A stretch of 64,000 nt of DNA from Prevotellaceae bacterium UBA2448 (lineage in GTDB: Bacteria; Bacteroidota; Bacteroidia; Bacteroidales; Bacteroidaceae). The notes under the pieces were generated by a model. That model worked only from the letters and a program-made list of their open reading frames with translations, was not told the origin of the DNA and ran no database searches. Positions 35,763 to 44,078 of this stretch are shown piece after piece. The DNA is taken from contig DDQG01000020.1 in assembly GCA_002342585.1 (NCBI GenBank), forward strand, positions 59,046-123,045. Reading direction: 5' to 3'. Within the stretch, counting starts at the first letter, position 1. Every line of letters begins with the position of its first letter. Position numbers and translations under genes: made by a program.

Positions 35763-37571
35763 ATGCTTTGGGGATTTAGGAGAAAACAGATAGTGCTATC
35801 CAATGCCATCACAGAATGGCTGAAAGGTGGACATACACAACAACAGATTGTACTGATGATCAGCGTGATGGTTGGTGTGTGTACTGGTTTGACAGCTTTC
35901 GTACTGAAATGGATAATCAAGGAAATTCAGCTTCTGCTCACATCTGGTGTGCAAAAAAGTGCAGCAAACTGGGAATACTTGGTTTACCCGGCTATCGGTA
36001 TCTTCATCACCATGCTCTTCGTGAAGTATATAGTCAGAGGCGACATCAGTCATGGAGTCACGAAGATTCTCTATGCTATGTCGAGAGGCAGGAGCAGAAT
36101 CAAGTCGCACAATCGCTGGTCGAGCATCATAGCAAGTGCCATCACAATCGGATTCGGTGGTTCTGTAGGAGCCGAGGCACCTATTGTGCTGACAGGTTCG
36201 GCTTGGGGTTCAGAATTGGGGAAACGTTTTCACCTGCCGCCAAACACAATGATGCTACTCGTAGGATGTGGTGCAGCAGGAGCTATCGCAGGAGTGTTCA
36301 AAGCCCCAATCGCAGGTGTTACGTTTGTGATAGAAGTGCTTATGCTGGAACTGAACATGGCGTCTCTGTTGCCTCTTCTCACAACCAGTATCACATCTGT
36401 TTGCGTTTCTTATGCCCTTTACGGCACATCGCCACAATTTGATTTCAACCTCACGAAGGAGTTTTCTATAGACATCATCCCTGCTTGTATCCTGCTCGGA
36501 ATCCTCTGCGGACTGGTATCACTCTATTTTACCAGAATGATGAACTGGTTCGAAGGAATCTTTGGCAAAATAAACAATCGCTACTATCGATTCCTGCTCG
36601 GAGCAACTGTGCTGAGTACACTCATCTTCTTCTTCCCAGCCATGTATGGTGAGGGTTACGACGTGATTAACCAACTCATCAACAATGCCTCAGCAGAAGA
36701 AATCACAAGTCACTCCCTGTTCTATGGCGGCGAAACAAACATGCTGCTCTACCTCACACTTGTCGTTGTTTTCAAAGTATTTGCAACAACAGCAACTAAC
36801 GGCGGAGGCGGTTGTGGTGGTACATTCGCACCAAGTCTGTTTCTTGGCTGTATAGCCGGATTCGTATTTGCACACATATGGGACCATACCTTAGGACTGG
36901 AATACGGAGCTGGCGGATATGTGTCTGCCAAGAACTGCGGACTCTACGGAATGGCAGGACTCATGTCAGGAGTGATGCATGCCCCAATGACAGGTATCTT
37001 CCTCATTGCCGAACTGACAGGCGGATATAAACTGTTCGTTCCACTTATGATTGTATCTGCTGTCAGCTTCCTCGTAATAAATATGTTTGAACCTCACAGC
37101 ATATATGCTATGCGTCTGGCTCGCAGAGGCGATTTGCTAACGCACGATAAAGACAAAGCAATTCTGACGATATTGAGTCTTGAATCACTTATCGAACGCG
37201 ACTACAAGACTCTGAGTCCAGACATGGAACTGAGTCAGATAACAGGTGTGATAGCCAAGTCGCATAGAAATATCTTCCCTGTAGTTGACCAGACAGGTTT
37301 CTTCCTCGGAGTAGTGACGCTCGACTCCCTCAGATTAGTTATGTTCCGCACAGAACTGTATCATAACTATACTGTGCGTTCGTTCATAAAAGAGCCCCCA
37401 GCAATCCTCAGCATCAACGACACCCTGAAGACTGTTACAAAGAAATTTGAAGAGACCGATGCCTGGAACTTGCCTATCGTTGACACAGATAATAAATACG
37501 TAGGATTTATCAGTCGGGCAGGACTTTTCAATTCATACCGACAAACACTTAAAGAATTTAGCCAAGAATGA
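35763..37571 (+). CDS. ClC-type chloride channel/antiporter with CBS pair
   Basis: A 602-residue membrane protein of the ClC family. Selectivity-filter elements: GSVGAEAP (about residues 133-140, with the gating Glu retained but Arg/Gly of the usual GREGP changed to Ala/Ala), GVFKAPIAG and GGTFAPSLFLG (about 351-361). About ten to eleven hydrophobic helices are followed by two cytosolic CBS motifs (about 465-600: LSQITGVIAKSHRNIFPVVD and ETDAWNLPIVDTDNKYVGF). ClC proteins of this kind are Cl- channels or H+/Cl- exchangers; which one cannot be said. The stop overlaps the fmt start as ATGA. Confidence 0.92.
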   Translation: MLWGFRRKQIVLSNAITEWLKGGHTQQQIVLMISVMVGVCTGLTAFVLKWIIKEIQLLLTSGVQKSAANWEYLVYPAIGIFITMLFVKYIVRGDISHGVTKILYAMSRGRSRIKSHNRWSSIIASAITIGFGGSVGAEAPIVLTGSAWGSELGKRFHLPPNTMMLLVGCGAAGAIAGVFKAPIAGVTFVIEVLMLELNMASLLPLLTTSITSVCVSYALYGTSPQFDFNLTKEFSIDIIPACILLGILCGLVSLYFTRMMNWFEGIFGKINNRYYRFLLGATVLSTLIFFFPAMYGEGYDVINQLINNASAEEITSHSLFYGGETNMLLYLTLVVVFKVFATTATNGGGGCGGTFAPSLFLGCIAGFVFAHIWDHTLGLEYGAGGYVSAKNCGLYGMAGLMSGVMHAPMTGIFLIAELTGGYKLFVPLMIVSAVSFLVINMFEPHSIYAMRLARRGDLLTHDKDKAILTILSLESLIERDYKTLSPDMELSQITGVIAKSHRNIFPVVDQTGFFLGVVTLDSLRLVMFRTELYHNYTVRSFIKEPPAILSINDTLKTVTKKFEETDAWNLPIVDTDNKYVGFISRAGLFNSYRQTLKEFSQE

Positions 37572-38575
37572 CGAAAGAAGCATTGCGCATAGTATATATG
37601 GGTACTCCAGACTTCGCAGTAGAAAGTTTGCGAGCACTGGTAGAAGGTGGGTATAACGTTGTAGCTGTAGTCACTATGCCCGACAAACCAATGGGCAGAC
37701 ACGGAAGTGTTCTGCAACCAAGTCCTGTGAAACAATATGCAGTAGAACATGGACTGAAGGTGATGCAACCCGAAAAACTGAAAGACCCTGAATTCGTAGA
37801 GGAACTGAAAGCATTAAAAGCCGACCTGCAAGTGGTTGTCGCGTTCAGAATGCTGCCAGAAATCGTGTGGAGCATGCCAAAATACGGCACAATCAACGCA
37901 CATGCCAGTCTTCTGCCAAAATACAGAGGAGCAGCACCTATCAACTGGGCTATCATAAACGGAGAAAAAGAAACTGGTGTGACCACATTCTTGCTGAAAC
38001 ACGAAATCGATACAGGTGACATCATCGATCAGGTGCACATTCCAATAGCAGAAAGTGATAACGTGGAGATTGTACACGACAAACTGATGGAACTCAGCGG
38101 ACAACTGGTTACAAAAACCATCGACAGCATTATCGACGGAACATTCAAAACTACACCACAAGATAGCATTAAAGAGGTAGAGCCTACTCCTGCCCCCAAG
38201 ATATTCCGTGATACATGCCGCATCAACTGGAATCAGCCAAGCAAGAAAATATACGACTTCGTAAGAGGGCTCTCACCCTACCCTGCTGCATGGACCACAC
38301 TTGCAGGCAAAGCTGTAAAGATTTACGAGTGTATCCAGAATAAACAAAATACTAATAATAATCAGAGCGTCCAGAATAATCAGAGCACTCAGAACAATCC
38401 TAACACACAGATTATTCCAGGCACCATTACGTCCGATGGCAAGACTTACCTCCGCGTACAAACTGCCGACAGCACATTGGATATACTCACTCTACAACTA
38501 GAAGGAAAGAAAAAAATGCCTGTAGCAGACGTCTTGAGAGGTATGCAACTGCCAGAAAACGCACTTTTATGTTAA
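37568..38575 (+). CDS. fmt: Methionyl-tRNA formyltransferase with Asn/Gln-rich insertion
   Basis: 335 residues; formylates initiator Met-tRNA with 10-formyl-THF. N-terminal catalytic domain: MGTPDFAV, INAHASLLPKYRGAAPIN with catalytic Asn/His, and HEIDTGDII with the catalytic Asp. C-terminal OB-type domain begins near FVRGLSPYPAAWTTL. About 28 residues (255-282: NKQNTNNNQSVQNNQSTQNN and following) interrupt that domain with a low-complexity Asn/Gln/Ser/Thr run that is not part of the usual enzyme. It starts on the last 4 bp of the clc gene, so translation is coupled. Confidence 0.95.
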   Translation: MTKEALRIVYMGTPDFAVESLRALVEGGYNVVAVVTMPDKPMGRHGSVLQPSPVKQYAVEHGLKVMQPEKLKDPEFVEELKALKADLQVVVAFRMLPEIVWSMPKYGTINAHASLLPKYRGAAPINWAIINGEKETGVTTFLLKHEIDTGDIIDQVHIPIAESDNVEIVHDKLMELSGQLVTKTIDSIIDGTFKTTPQDSIKEVEPTPAPKIFRDTCRINWNQPSKKIYDFVRGLSPYPAAWTTLAGKAVKIYECIQNKQNTNNNQSVQNNQSTQNNPNTQIIPGTITSDGKTYLRVQTADSTLDILTLQLEGKKKMPVADVLRGMQLPENALLC

Positions 38576-38579
38576 AAAA

Positions 38580-38611
38580 TTTGGCAGTTATATTCAAAAG
38601 ACGTTTCTTTG
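38580..38611 (+). promoter_or_regulatory. Probable promoter of ECF sigma gene
   Basis: TTTG (38580-38583), 20-base spacer, TTTCTTTG (38604-38611), a near match to the -33/-7 pattern. It gives a leader of about 115 nt. Confidence 0.45.
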
Positions 38612-38629
38612 CAACGATTTTTTGCAAAG
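38607..38629. promoter_or_regulatory. Inverted repeat overlapping the sigma-gene promoter
   Basis: CTTTGCAA, 7-base spacer, TTGCAAAG: a perfect 8-bp dyad covering the -7 box and probable start site. It could be an operator. It could alternatively be a weak hairpin after fmt, but no T-run follows. Confidence 0.45.
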
Positions 38630-38733
38630 AACATTGTTCTAGCAATACAAAATAATCATAAAACCTAATATTAACCATTAAAAATCATTGCCTATAGAAG
38701 AAACATTACGCGAAATTATAAATAAGTAGCATA

Positions 38734-39312
38734 ATGAAAACTCTAAATGCTGCAACCGACGAAATGTTGGTTGACATGTACATCAAAGGTAATGATAACG
38801 CTTTCGACGTTTTGATGAAACGTTATGAAAGTAAAGTTTATTCATACATCTATTACTCAGTAAAGAATCAGGAAATGGCTGAAGACCTCTTCCAGGAAGT
38901 CTTTATGAAGATTATTGTTCGTCTGAGAAGCGGAAAGTATCAGGAGAATGGTAAATTCTATGCTTGGGTTATGCGTGTAGCTCACAACCTGATTATCGAT
39001 ACATTCCGCAAGGAGACAGATGAGAAAATCATCTCAAACGACGAAACAGAACAAGACCTGTTCAATGACCCATCTCTTGCTGTTAATGACAACCGCGAGC
39101 AGGAAATGATTCAAGAGCAGATGGTTAGCGACATCAAAGAACTCATCGCAAAACTGCCAGAAAACCAACGCCAAGTTCTCCTGATGAGATATTACGAAGA
39201 CATGTCGTTCAAGGAGATTGCACAGCAGACAAACTGCAGCATCAACACAGCTCTTGGCAGAATGCGCTATGCCCTTATCAACCTAAAGAAAATGTCTAGG
39301 AACATAGCCTAG
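38734..39312 (+). CDS. ECF-type RNA polymerase sigma factor
   Basis: A 192-residue sigma-70 family protein of the group 4 (ECF) type. Region 2 (about residues 20-95: FDVLMKRYESKVYSYIYY, EDLFQEVFMKI, YAWVMRVAHNLIID) and region 4 (about 130-185: LPENQRQVLLMRYYEDMSFKEIAQQTNCSINTALGRM in two parts) are both clear. No anti-sigma gene is adjacent, unlike the FecI-FecR pairs common in this phylum, so it is more like the free-standing Bacteroidales ECF sigmas. Followed by tandem 18-mers and a terminator. Confidence 0.93.
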   Translation: MKTLNAATDEMLVDMYIKGNDNAFDVLMKRYESKVYSYIYYSVKNQEMAEDLFQEVFMKIIVRLRSGKYQENGKFYAWVMRVAHNLIIDTFRKETDEKIISNDETEQDLFNDPSLAVNDNREQEMIQEQMVSDIKELIAKLPENQRQVLLMRYYEDMSFKEIAQQTNCSINTALGRMRYALINLKKMSRNIA

Positions 39313-39374
39313 CCCATATAGCCTATTTAACCCATATAGTCTATTAAGCCCATATAGTCTATTAAGCCCATATA
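39311..39374. repeat. 18-bp tandem minirepeat
   Basis: AGCCCATATAGTCTATTA in about 3.5 copies (starts 39311, 39329, 39347, 39365), between the sigma-factor stop and its terminator. Confidence 0.8.
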
Positions 39375-39390
39375 ATAGCCTACCCTCAAC

Positions 39391-39425
39391 AAAGAAGCGC
39401 CCCGCATCAGCGGAGCGCTTCTTTT
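39391..39425. terminator. Terminator between sigma gene and rhamnose operon
   Basis: AAGAAGCGC ... GCGCTTCTT hairpin followed by TTCT. It is placed to end the + transcript of the sigma gene and the minus-strand rhamnose operon (last stop at 39441). Confidence 0.85.
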
Positions 39426-39440
39426 CTATAAGTAGTTGTC

Positions 39441-40262
39441 TTAACAAGGACGAGTCTTTGGCAGGTTGAATACATCCTGCACTTCCTTCATTGCTTCAGC
39501 AGTCATACCATCTGGTTCTGAACCCATGTTACGGGCACACATATAGATGTTTGCAGCTTTGCAAAGTACATCTGTCTGATCGAAAGCATCCATGATATCC
39601 TGACCAACTGCAACTGTACCATGCTTTTCCCAGAGAACTACATCATGCTTCTTGATTTTCTCAAGAGTAGCCTCAGCAAGTTCTACAGATGAAGGCAGAC
39701 CATAAGGAACAATACCAATACCAAGTGGAGCAAATGCGAGTGTTTCAGGAATCATAGACCATAGTACACGAGTCATTTCGTCACCACGAAGGAATCGCTG
39801 TATGTGAGACATCGCAACGAGTTCGATTGGGTGAGTATGAAGTGTTGCCTTATAGCAAGAACCCGTCTCAAGCAAGTAGTTTTGCAATGCAAGATGAGTT
39901 GGGAGTTCACTTGTAGGAGCAACAGGCTCGTCTGCAATAATCTCATAACTTGCACAGTCATCACAAATACGAACAATTGAACCGTTCTGCATTGGGAACT
40001 TAGCAAGGTCACGCATACGCTTGCCCGTACCCTTGCAATAGAAGTACTTTCCTTTCAGTTGCGGAAGAACCATTCCGATTTTCTTCACAGGAGCAATAGC
40101 AGGCATAGCCTTGCATTCTGCATCCATGAACTCTGTTACATTTACGGTGATATTACCACCATTACGTTCTGCCCAGCCTTTCTGCCACAAGTAGCCTGTA
40201 ACTTCTGCAATCTGATCAACAACTGCTTTCAGACCTGGACGTCCGTCTAATATACTTTTCAT
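39441..40262 (-). CDS. rhaD: Rhamnulose-1-phosphate aldolase
   Basis: A 273-residue class II (zinc) aldolase that splits L-rhamnulose 1-phosphate into dihydroxyacetone phosphate and L-lactaldehyde, the last step of rhamnose catabolism. Motifs: GWAERNGGNITV near the N-terminus, LHTHPIELVAMSHI (zinc-binding His pair) and WEKHGTVAVG (third His). Length is normal. Last gene of the rha operon, 9 bp after rhaT; ends at a terminator. Confidence 0.96.
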   Translation of the reverse strand: MKSILDGRPGLKAVVDQIAEVTGYLWQKGWAERNGGNITVNVTEFMDAECKAMPAIAPVKKIGMVLPQLKGKYFYCKGTGKRMRDLAKFPMQNGSIVRICDDCASYEIIADEPVAPTSELPTHLALQNYLLETGSCYKATLHTHPIELVAMSHIQRFLRGDEMTRVLWSMIPETLAFAPLGIGIVPYGLPSSVELAEATLEKIKKHDVVLWEKHGTVAVGQDIMDAFDQTDVLCKAANIYMCARNMGSEPDGMTAEAMKEVQDVFNLPKTRPC

Positions 40263-40271
40263 TTTCTTTAT

Positions 40272-41303
40272 TTAAATAAGTTGTGGAAGGAACGACGATA
40301 CGATAAGTACGACAATTCCAATCAATAATACGATGATTGTCTGCTTGCTGCAACCTTTCCATTCCTTGAGGATGATACCCCACACATTGGAGAAGACAAC
40401 GTTGAGCGCCATAAGGATGCAGAACGAGAGTGTAAGCAGTGTAGGCGATTCTGTGAGGAATCCCTTACCAAGAGAGAGCCCAAAGAACTGACTGTACCAA
40501 AGAGCACCAGCAAGGAGACAGAATAGGAAATTATTTCCCCATACGGAAACCTTTCCATAATCACTCCAAGTATGGTTCTTATGGTTCTGATAGAAACAAT
40601 AGATGGCATTAGTTACAAAACCGCCAAGTGTCACCAGGAATGTAGCAGGAAGAGTGCGGAACATAGGGTCAGTCAGTTCGCCAAAGTTAATCTCTTTGCC
40701 AAACTCCAGTCCGACATTAAAGCAACCGCTCATAAAACCTGCCAACAAAGCAATAGCCAGTCCTTTCGGGAAGTTAAAGTCTTTAACTGCCGCCTTCTTC
40801 TCCTCTTCCGACAATGAAGACGCTTTCATGGAACCTGCCACGCCAATGATAGCAATACCCAAAAGAGTAACTGCCACACCAACAAGAACAGCAAATGTAA
40901 GAGAATCCAATGCGTTCAGCTCTGGGAAGAAAATATTGAGCAGTACAGGACCCATAATTGTACCCAAACCAGCACAAGTTCCAAGTGCTATAGACTGTCC
41001 GAGAGCTACACCAAGGTAACGCATAGACAGTCCGAATGTGAGTCCACCAACACCCCAAAGCACACCAAAGAAAATGGTCATCCAGATGTTGAAGGAATTC
41101 TCAGCAGTGAAGAGTTCACAGAACGTGTGGTCTGCAGGTACTGCAAGCAAGGCACCCAAGAAAGGCAACACAAGCCAAGCAAACACACCCTGCACAATCC
41201 AGTAACTCTCCCACGACCAATCTTTTATTTTATTGATAGGTACGTAGCAGCTGGACTGGCAGAATGCACCGATAGCTATAATTAAAAGTCCAAGAAGAAT
41301 CAT
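40272..41303 (-). CDS. rhaT: L-rhamnose/H+ symporter
   Basis: A 343-residue integral membrane protein with about ten hydrophobic segments over its whole length and the RhaT-family N-terminal block SSCYVPINKIKDWSWESYW, where the E. coli protein has a comparable sequence. Imports L-rhamnose with protons. Sits between rhaA (5 bp gap) and rhaD (9 bp gap), which supports the assignment. Confidence 0.95.
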   Translation of the reverse strand: MILLGLLIIAIGAFCQSSCYVPINKIKDWSWESYWIVQGVFAWLVLPFLGALLAVPADHTFCELFTAENSFNIWMTIFFGVLWGVGGLTFGLSMRYLGVALGQSIALGTCAGLGTIMGPVLLNIFFPELNALDSLTFAVLVGVAVTLLGIAIIGVAGSMKASSLSEEEKKAAVKDFNFPKGLAIALLAGFMSGCFNVGLEFGKEINFGELTDPMFRTLPATFLVTLGGFVTNAIYCFYQNHKNHTWSDYGKVSVWGNNFLFCLLAGALWYSQFFGLSLGKGFLTESPTLLTLSFCILMALNVVFSNVWGIILKEWKGCSKQTIIVLLIGIVVLIVSSFLPQLI

Positions 41304-41308
41304 AAGAC

Positions 41309-42562
41309 TTATCGTTTGCTAGTCACATCAGCAACATACTGGTCGATGTCCTTGATGAAGTCCTGACCTACTGGAACATTATTGCGAACACAGAATTCGT
41401 CGTAAACAGCCTGCCATGGCATAGCTTTCTGTTCCTCAACGAGTGCGAGAACTTTGTAACCTTCGCCAGCAAGTTCATACTTAGAGATGATATCACGTGG
41501 TTCGAGGAGAGCACGGAGCATACACTTCTGTGCAGAGCGAGAACCGATAACATATGCACCGATACGGTTAATGCTTCCGTCGAAGAAGTCAAGACCATAG
41601 TGTACACGGTCGAGAGCACCTGCACGAACAATCTCGAAGAAGAGATCCTGAGTTGGATCGTCCATGATAGTTACATGGTCTGAGTCCCAACGTACTGGAC
41701 GGCTTACGTGAAGCATAAGTTCCTTAATGAATGGAAGAACTGCACTTACCTTATCACCTGGCATTTCTGTTGGGTGATAGTGACCAGTATCAATAGTCAG
41801 AATTTTATCATACTTAGATGCATATGCTGTGTAGAAGTCATGGCTACCTACTGTGAAGCTTTCGAGACCAATACCGAACACCTTACCTTCGATACAGTCT
41901 TTCATCATAGGCTGCTTCTTAGAGAAGATGTCGTCGAGCGACTGCTTCAGAAGGTTGCGATACATAGCATGGTTAACACTTACATCCTTGCATCCGTCGT
42001 GTACCCAGAGGTTCATGATACATGGGTCGCCCTGTGCTTCACCCATTGCATTAGCGATGTCACGGCAACGCTTAGTATGCTCAATCCAGAAATTACGGAT
42101 GTCATCATTAGGATTAGAAAGTGTCAGACTACCAGACTTTGGATGAGAGAAGCTAGAGGAGTTGAAGTCAAGATAAGTATTGTTTTCCTTTGCCCAATCA
42201 ATCCAAGACTGGAAGTACTCAACTGTTACCTCATCTCTGTCAACAACCTTACCCTTGAAATCGCCATAGATTTCGTGAAGGTTCAGACGATGATTACCTG
42301 GAATAAGGCTCTTTGCCTTCAAAATATCCTGACGGAGTTCGTCTATATTACGAGCTGCACCTGGGAAATCTCCAGTTGACTGAATACCGCCAGACATAGC
42401 ACCTGCCTGTACTTCGAAACCATGTACGTCATCTGCCTGCCAGCAGTGGAGAGAAAGGTGGAAATCCTGAAGTTGCTTCAGAGCTACTTCTGTGTCAATA
42501 CCAATTTCAGCGTAGCGTGCTTTTGCTACTTCATAAGCTGAACGAACTAGTGATTCTTTCAT
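41309..42562 (-). CDS. rhaA: L-rhamnose isomerase
   Basis: 417 residues; interconverts L-rhamnose and L-rhamnulose, Mn2+/Zn2+-dependent. The family block HCWQADDVHGFE is near residue 40. Metal-binding segments such as LTIDTGHYHPTEMPGDK and HVSRPVRWDSDHV are intact. Length fits RhaA. Second enzyme gene of the operon, after rhaB (32 bp gap). Confidence 0.97.
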   Translation of the reverse strand: MKESLVRSAYEVAKARYAEIGIDTEVALKQLQDFHLSLHCWQADDVHGFEVQAGAMSGGIQSTGDFPGAARNIDELRQDILKAKSLIPGNHRLNLHEIYGDFKGKVVDRDEVTVEYFQSWIDWAKENNTYLDFNSSSFSHPKSGSLTLSNPNDDIRNFWIEHTKRCRDIANAMGEAQGDPCIMNLWVHDGCKDVSVNHAMYRNLLKQSLDDIFSKKQPMMKDCIEGKVFGIGLESFTVGSHDFYTAYASKYDKILTIDTGHYHPTEMPGDKVSAVLPFIKELMLHVSRPVRWDSDHVTIMDDPTQDLFFEIVRAGALDRVHYGLDFFDGSINRIGAYVIGSRSAQKCMLRALLEPRDIISKYELAGEGYKVLALVEEQKAMPWQAVYDEFCVRNNVPVGQDFIKDIDQYVADVTSKR

Positions 42563-42594
42563 GTTAGTTGTTACGTTTTTTGTTAGTAAAAAAA

Positions 42595-44064
42595 TTATTG
42601 TTTAGTCACTTTGAGATACTTTTCGTAAGCCTCATCCCAAGCAGCTGTATCCTTTGGTTCGTAAGTCTTCATTTCGATTGAGTTAGCAATAATCTTACGC
42701 ATCTCAAACATATCACTTACAATTCCGGCTGCTTTTGCCTGAAGCATAATGTTACCAATAGCAGTTCCTTCGATAGGTCCAGTGACAACCTGTAGCCCAG
42801 TTGAGTTAGCTGCGAACTGCATGAGGAATGAGTTCCATACGCCGCCACCAATTACATGGAGTTTTTCAATTGGGAATGGAGCAAGGTCTTTCAGATAACC
42901 AATGACCTGACGATAACGCATAGCAAGACTCTCAAAGATGCAACGAGCAATCTCCTGGTGGGTCTGCGGAACTGGTTGGTTTGTCTTCTTACAGTAATTT
43001 TGTATAGCATCAATCATGCTTGCAGGATTAGCGAAGTCAGGTGCATCAGGGAATATGAAACTACGGAATGCAGGAGCCTCCATAGCACTTGCATTGAGGT
43101 CATTTACATTTGCAGGAGCATTCTTGAATTCCTTGCGGCTACGTTCCAAAAGCCACATTCCGCAGATATTCTTCAGGAAACGAGTAGTACCTTCGATACC
43201 GCCTTCATTTGTAAAGTTATACTCAAAACTCTTATCAGAAATGATAGCGTCTTTTGTTTCGATGCCAAGCAATGACCAAGTGCCGCAACTGAGGTATGCG
43301 AACTTCTCGTTTTTTGCTGGAACGGCTGCAACAGCTGCTCCAGTATCATGACCTGCCACTGCAACTACTGGAATAGCTCCAAGACCAGTCATCTTCTGCA
43401 CTTCTGGAGTAAGTACACCAACCTTGTCGGATGGGTTCACGTAACGTCCGAACTGACTTTCCTTCAAGCCGATTACATCGAGCAATTCTGTATCTATTTT
43501 CTTTGTACGTGGATTGAGCAACTGACTGGTAGAAAGAACAGTGTATTCACAAACAGCTTCACCAGTAAGCATGTACATCAGTGCATCAGGAATAAAGAGT
43601 ATCTTATCAGCACCAGCAAGTGCAGAGTCATTGTTCTTCTTCAACGTAGAAAGTTGGAAAAGAGAGTTGAACTGCATGAACTGAATACCAGTCTTCTCAT
43701 ACACCTTTTCTTTGGGAATGAGTTTGAAATACTCTTCCATTGCATTATCTGTGTGTGGATCGCGATAACAATACGGATTACGGAGTACTCCTCCGTCCTT
43801 TCCGATAAATACGAAGTCGCAACCCCATGTATCGATACCGATTGAAGCAATTTCAATCTTCTCTTCTGCTACTACTTTCAGACCCTTTATTATTTCATTG
43901 TAAAGAGCATAGATATCCCAAAAGAAATGTCCGCCTGTCTGAATAATTGTGTTGGGAAAGCGTGTCAGTTCACGCTGTTCCAATTTTCCGTTAACGATTG
44001 ACCCTAAAATGGTACGTCCACTGGTAGCACCAAGGTCAACAGCAAAGAAATTAGTATTAGCCAT
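42595..44064 (-). CDS. rhaB: Rhamnulokinase (FGGY family)
   Basis: 489 residues; phosphorylates L-rhamnulose with ATP. FGGY-kinase architecture: FFAVDLGATSGRTILG at the N-terminus, DTWGCDFVF, VAGHDTGAAVAAVPA (catalytic Asp) and GGGVWNSFLMQFAANSTG near the C-terminus. Lies 14 bp after the GH51 gene and heads the catabolic part of the operon. Confidence 0.96.
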   Translation of the reverse strand: MANTNFFAVDLGATSGRTILGSIVNGKLEQRELTRFPNTIIQTGGHFFWDIYALYNEIIKGLKVVAEEKIEIASIGIDTWGCDFVFIGKDGGVLRNPYCYRDPHTDNAMEEYFKLIPKEKVYEKTGIQFMQFNSLFQLSTLKKNNDSALAGADKILFIPDALMYMLTGEAVCEYTVLSTSQLLNPRTKKIDTELLDVIGLKESQFGRYVNPSDKVGVLTPEVQKMTGLGAIPVVAVAGHDTGAAVAAVPAKNEKFAYLSCGTWSLLGIETKDAIISDKSFEYNFTNEGGIEGTTRFLKNICGMWLLERSRKEFKNAPANVNDLNASAMEAPAFRSFIFPDAPDFANPASMIDAIQNYCKKTNQPVPQTHQEIARCIFESLAMRYRQVIGYLKDLAPFPIEKLHVIGGGVWNSFLMQFAANSTGLQVVTGPIEGTAIGNIMLQAKAAGIVSDMFEMRKIIANSIEMKTYEPKDTAAWDEAYEKYLKVTKQ

Positions 44065-44078
44065 AGTATTGTGATATT

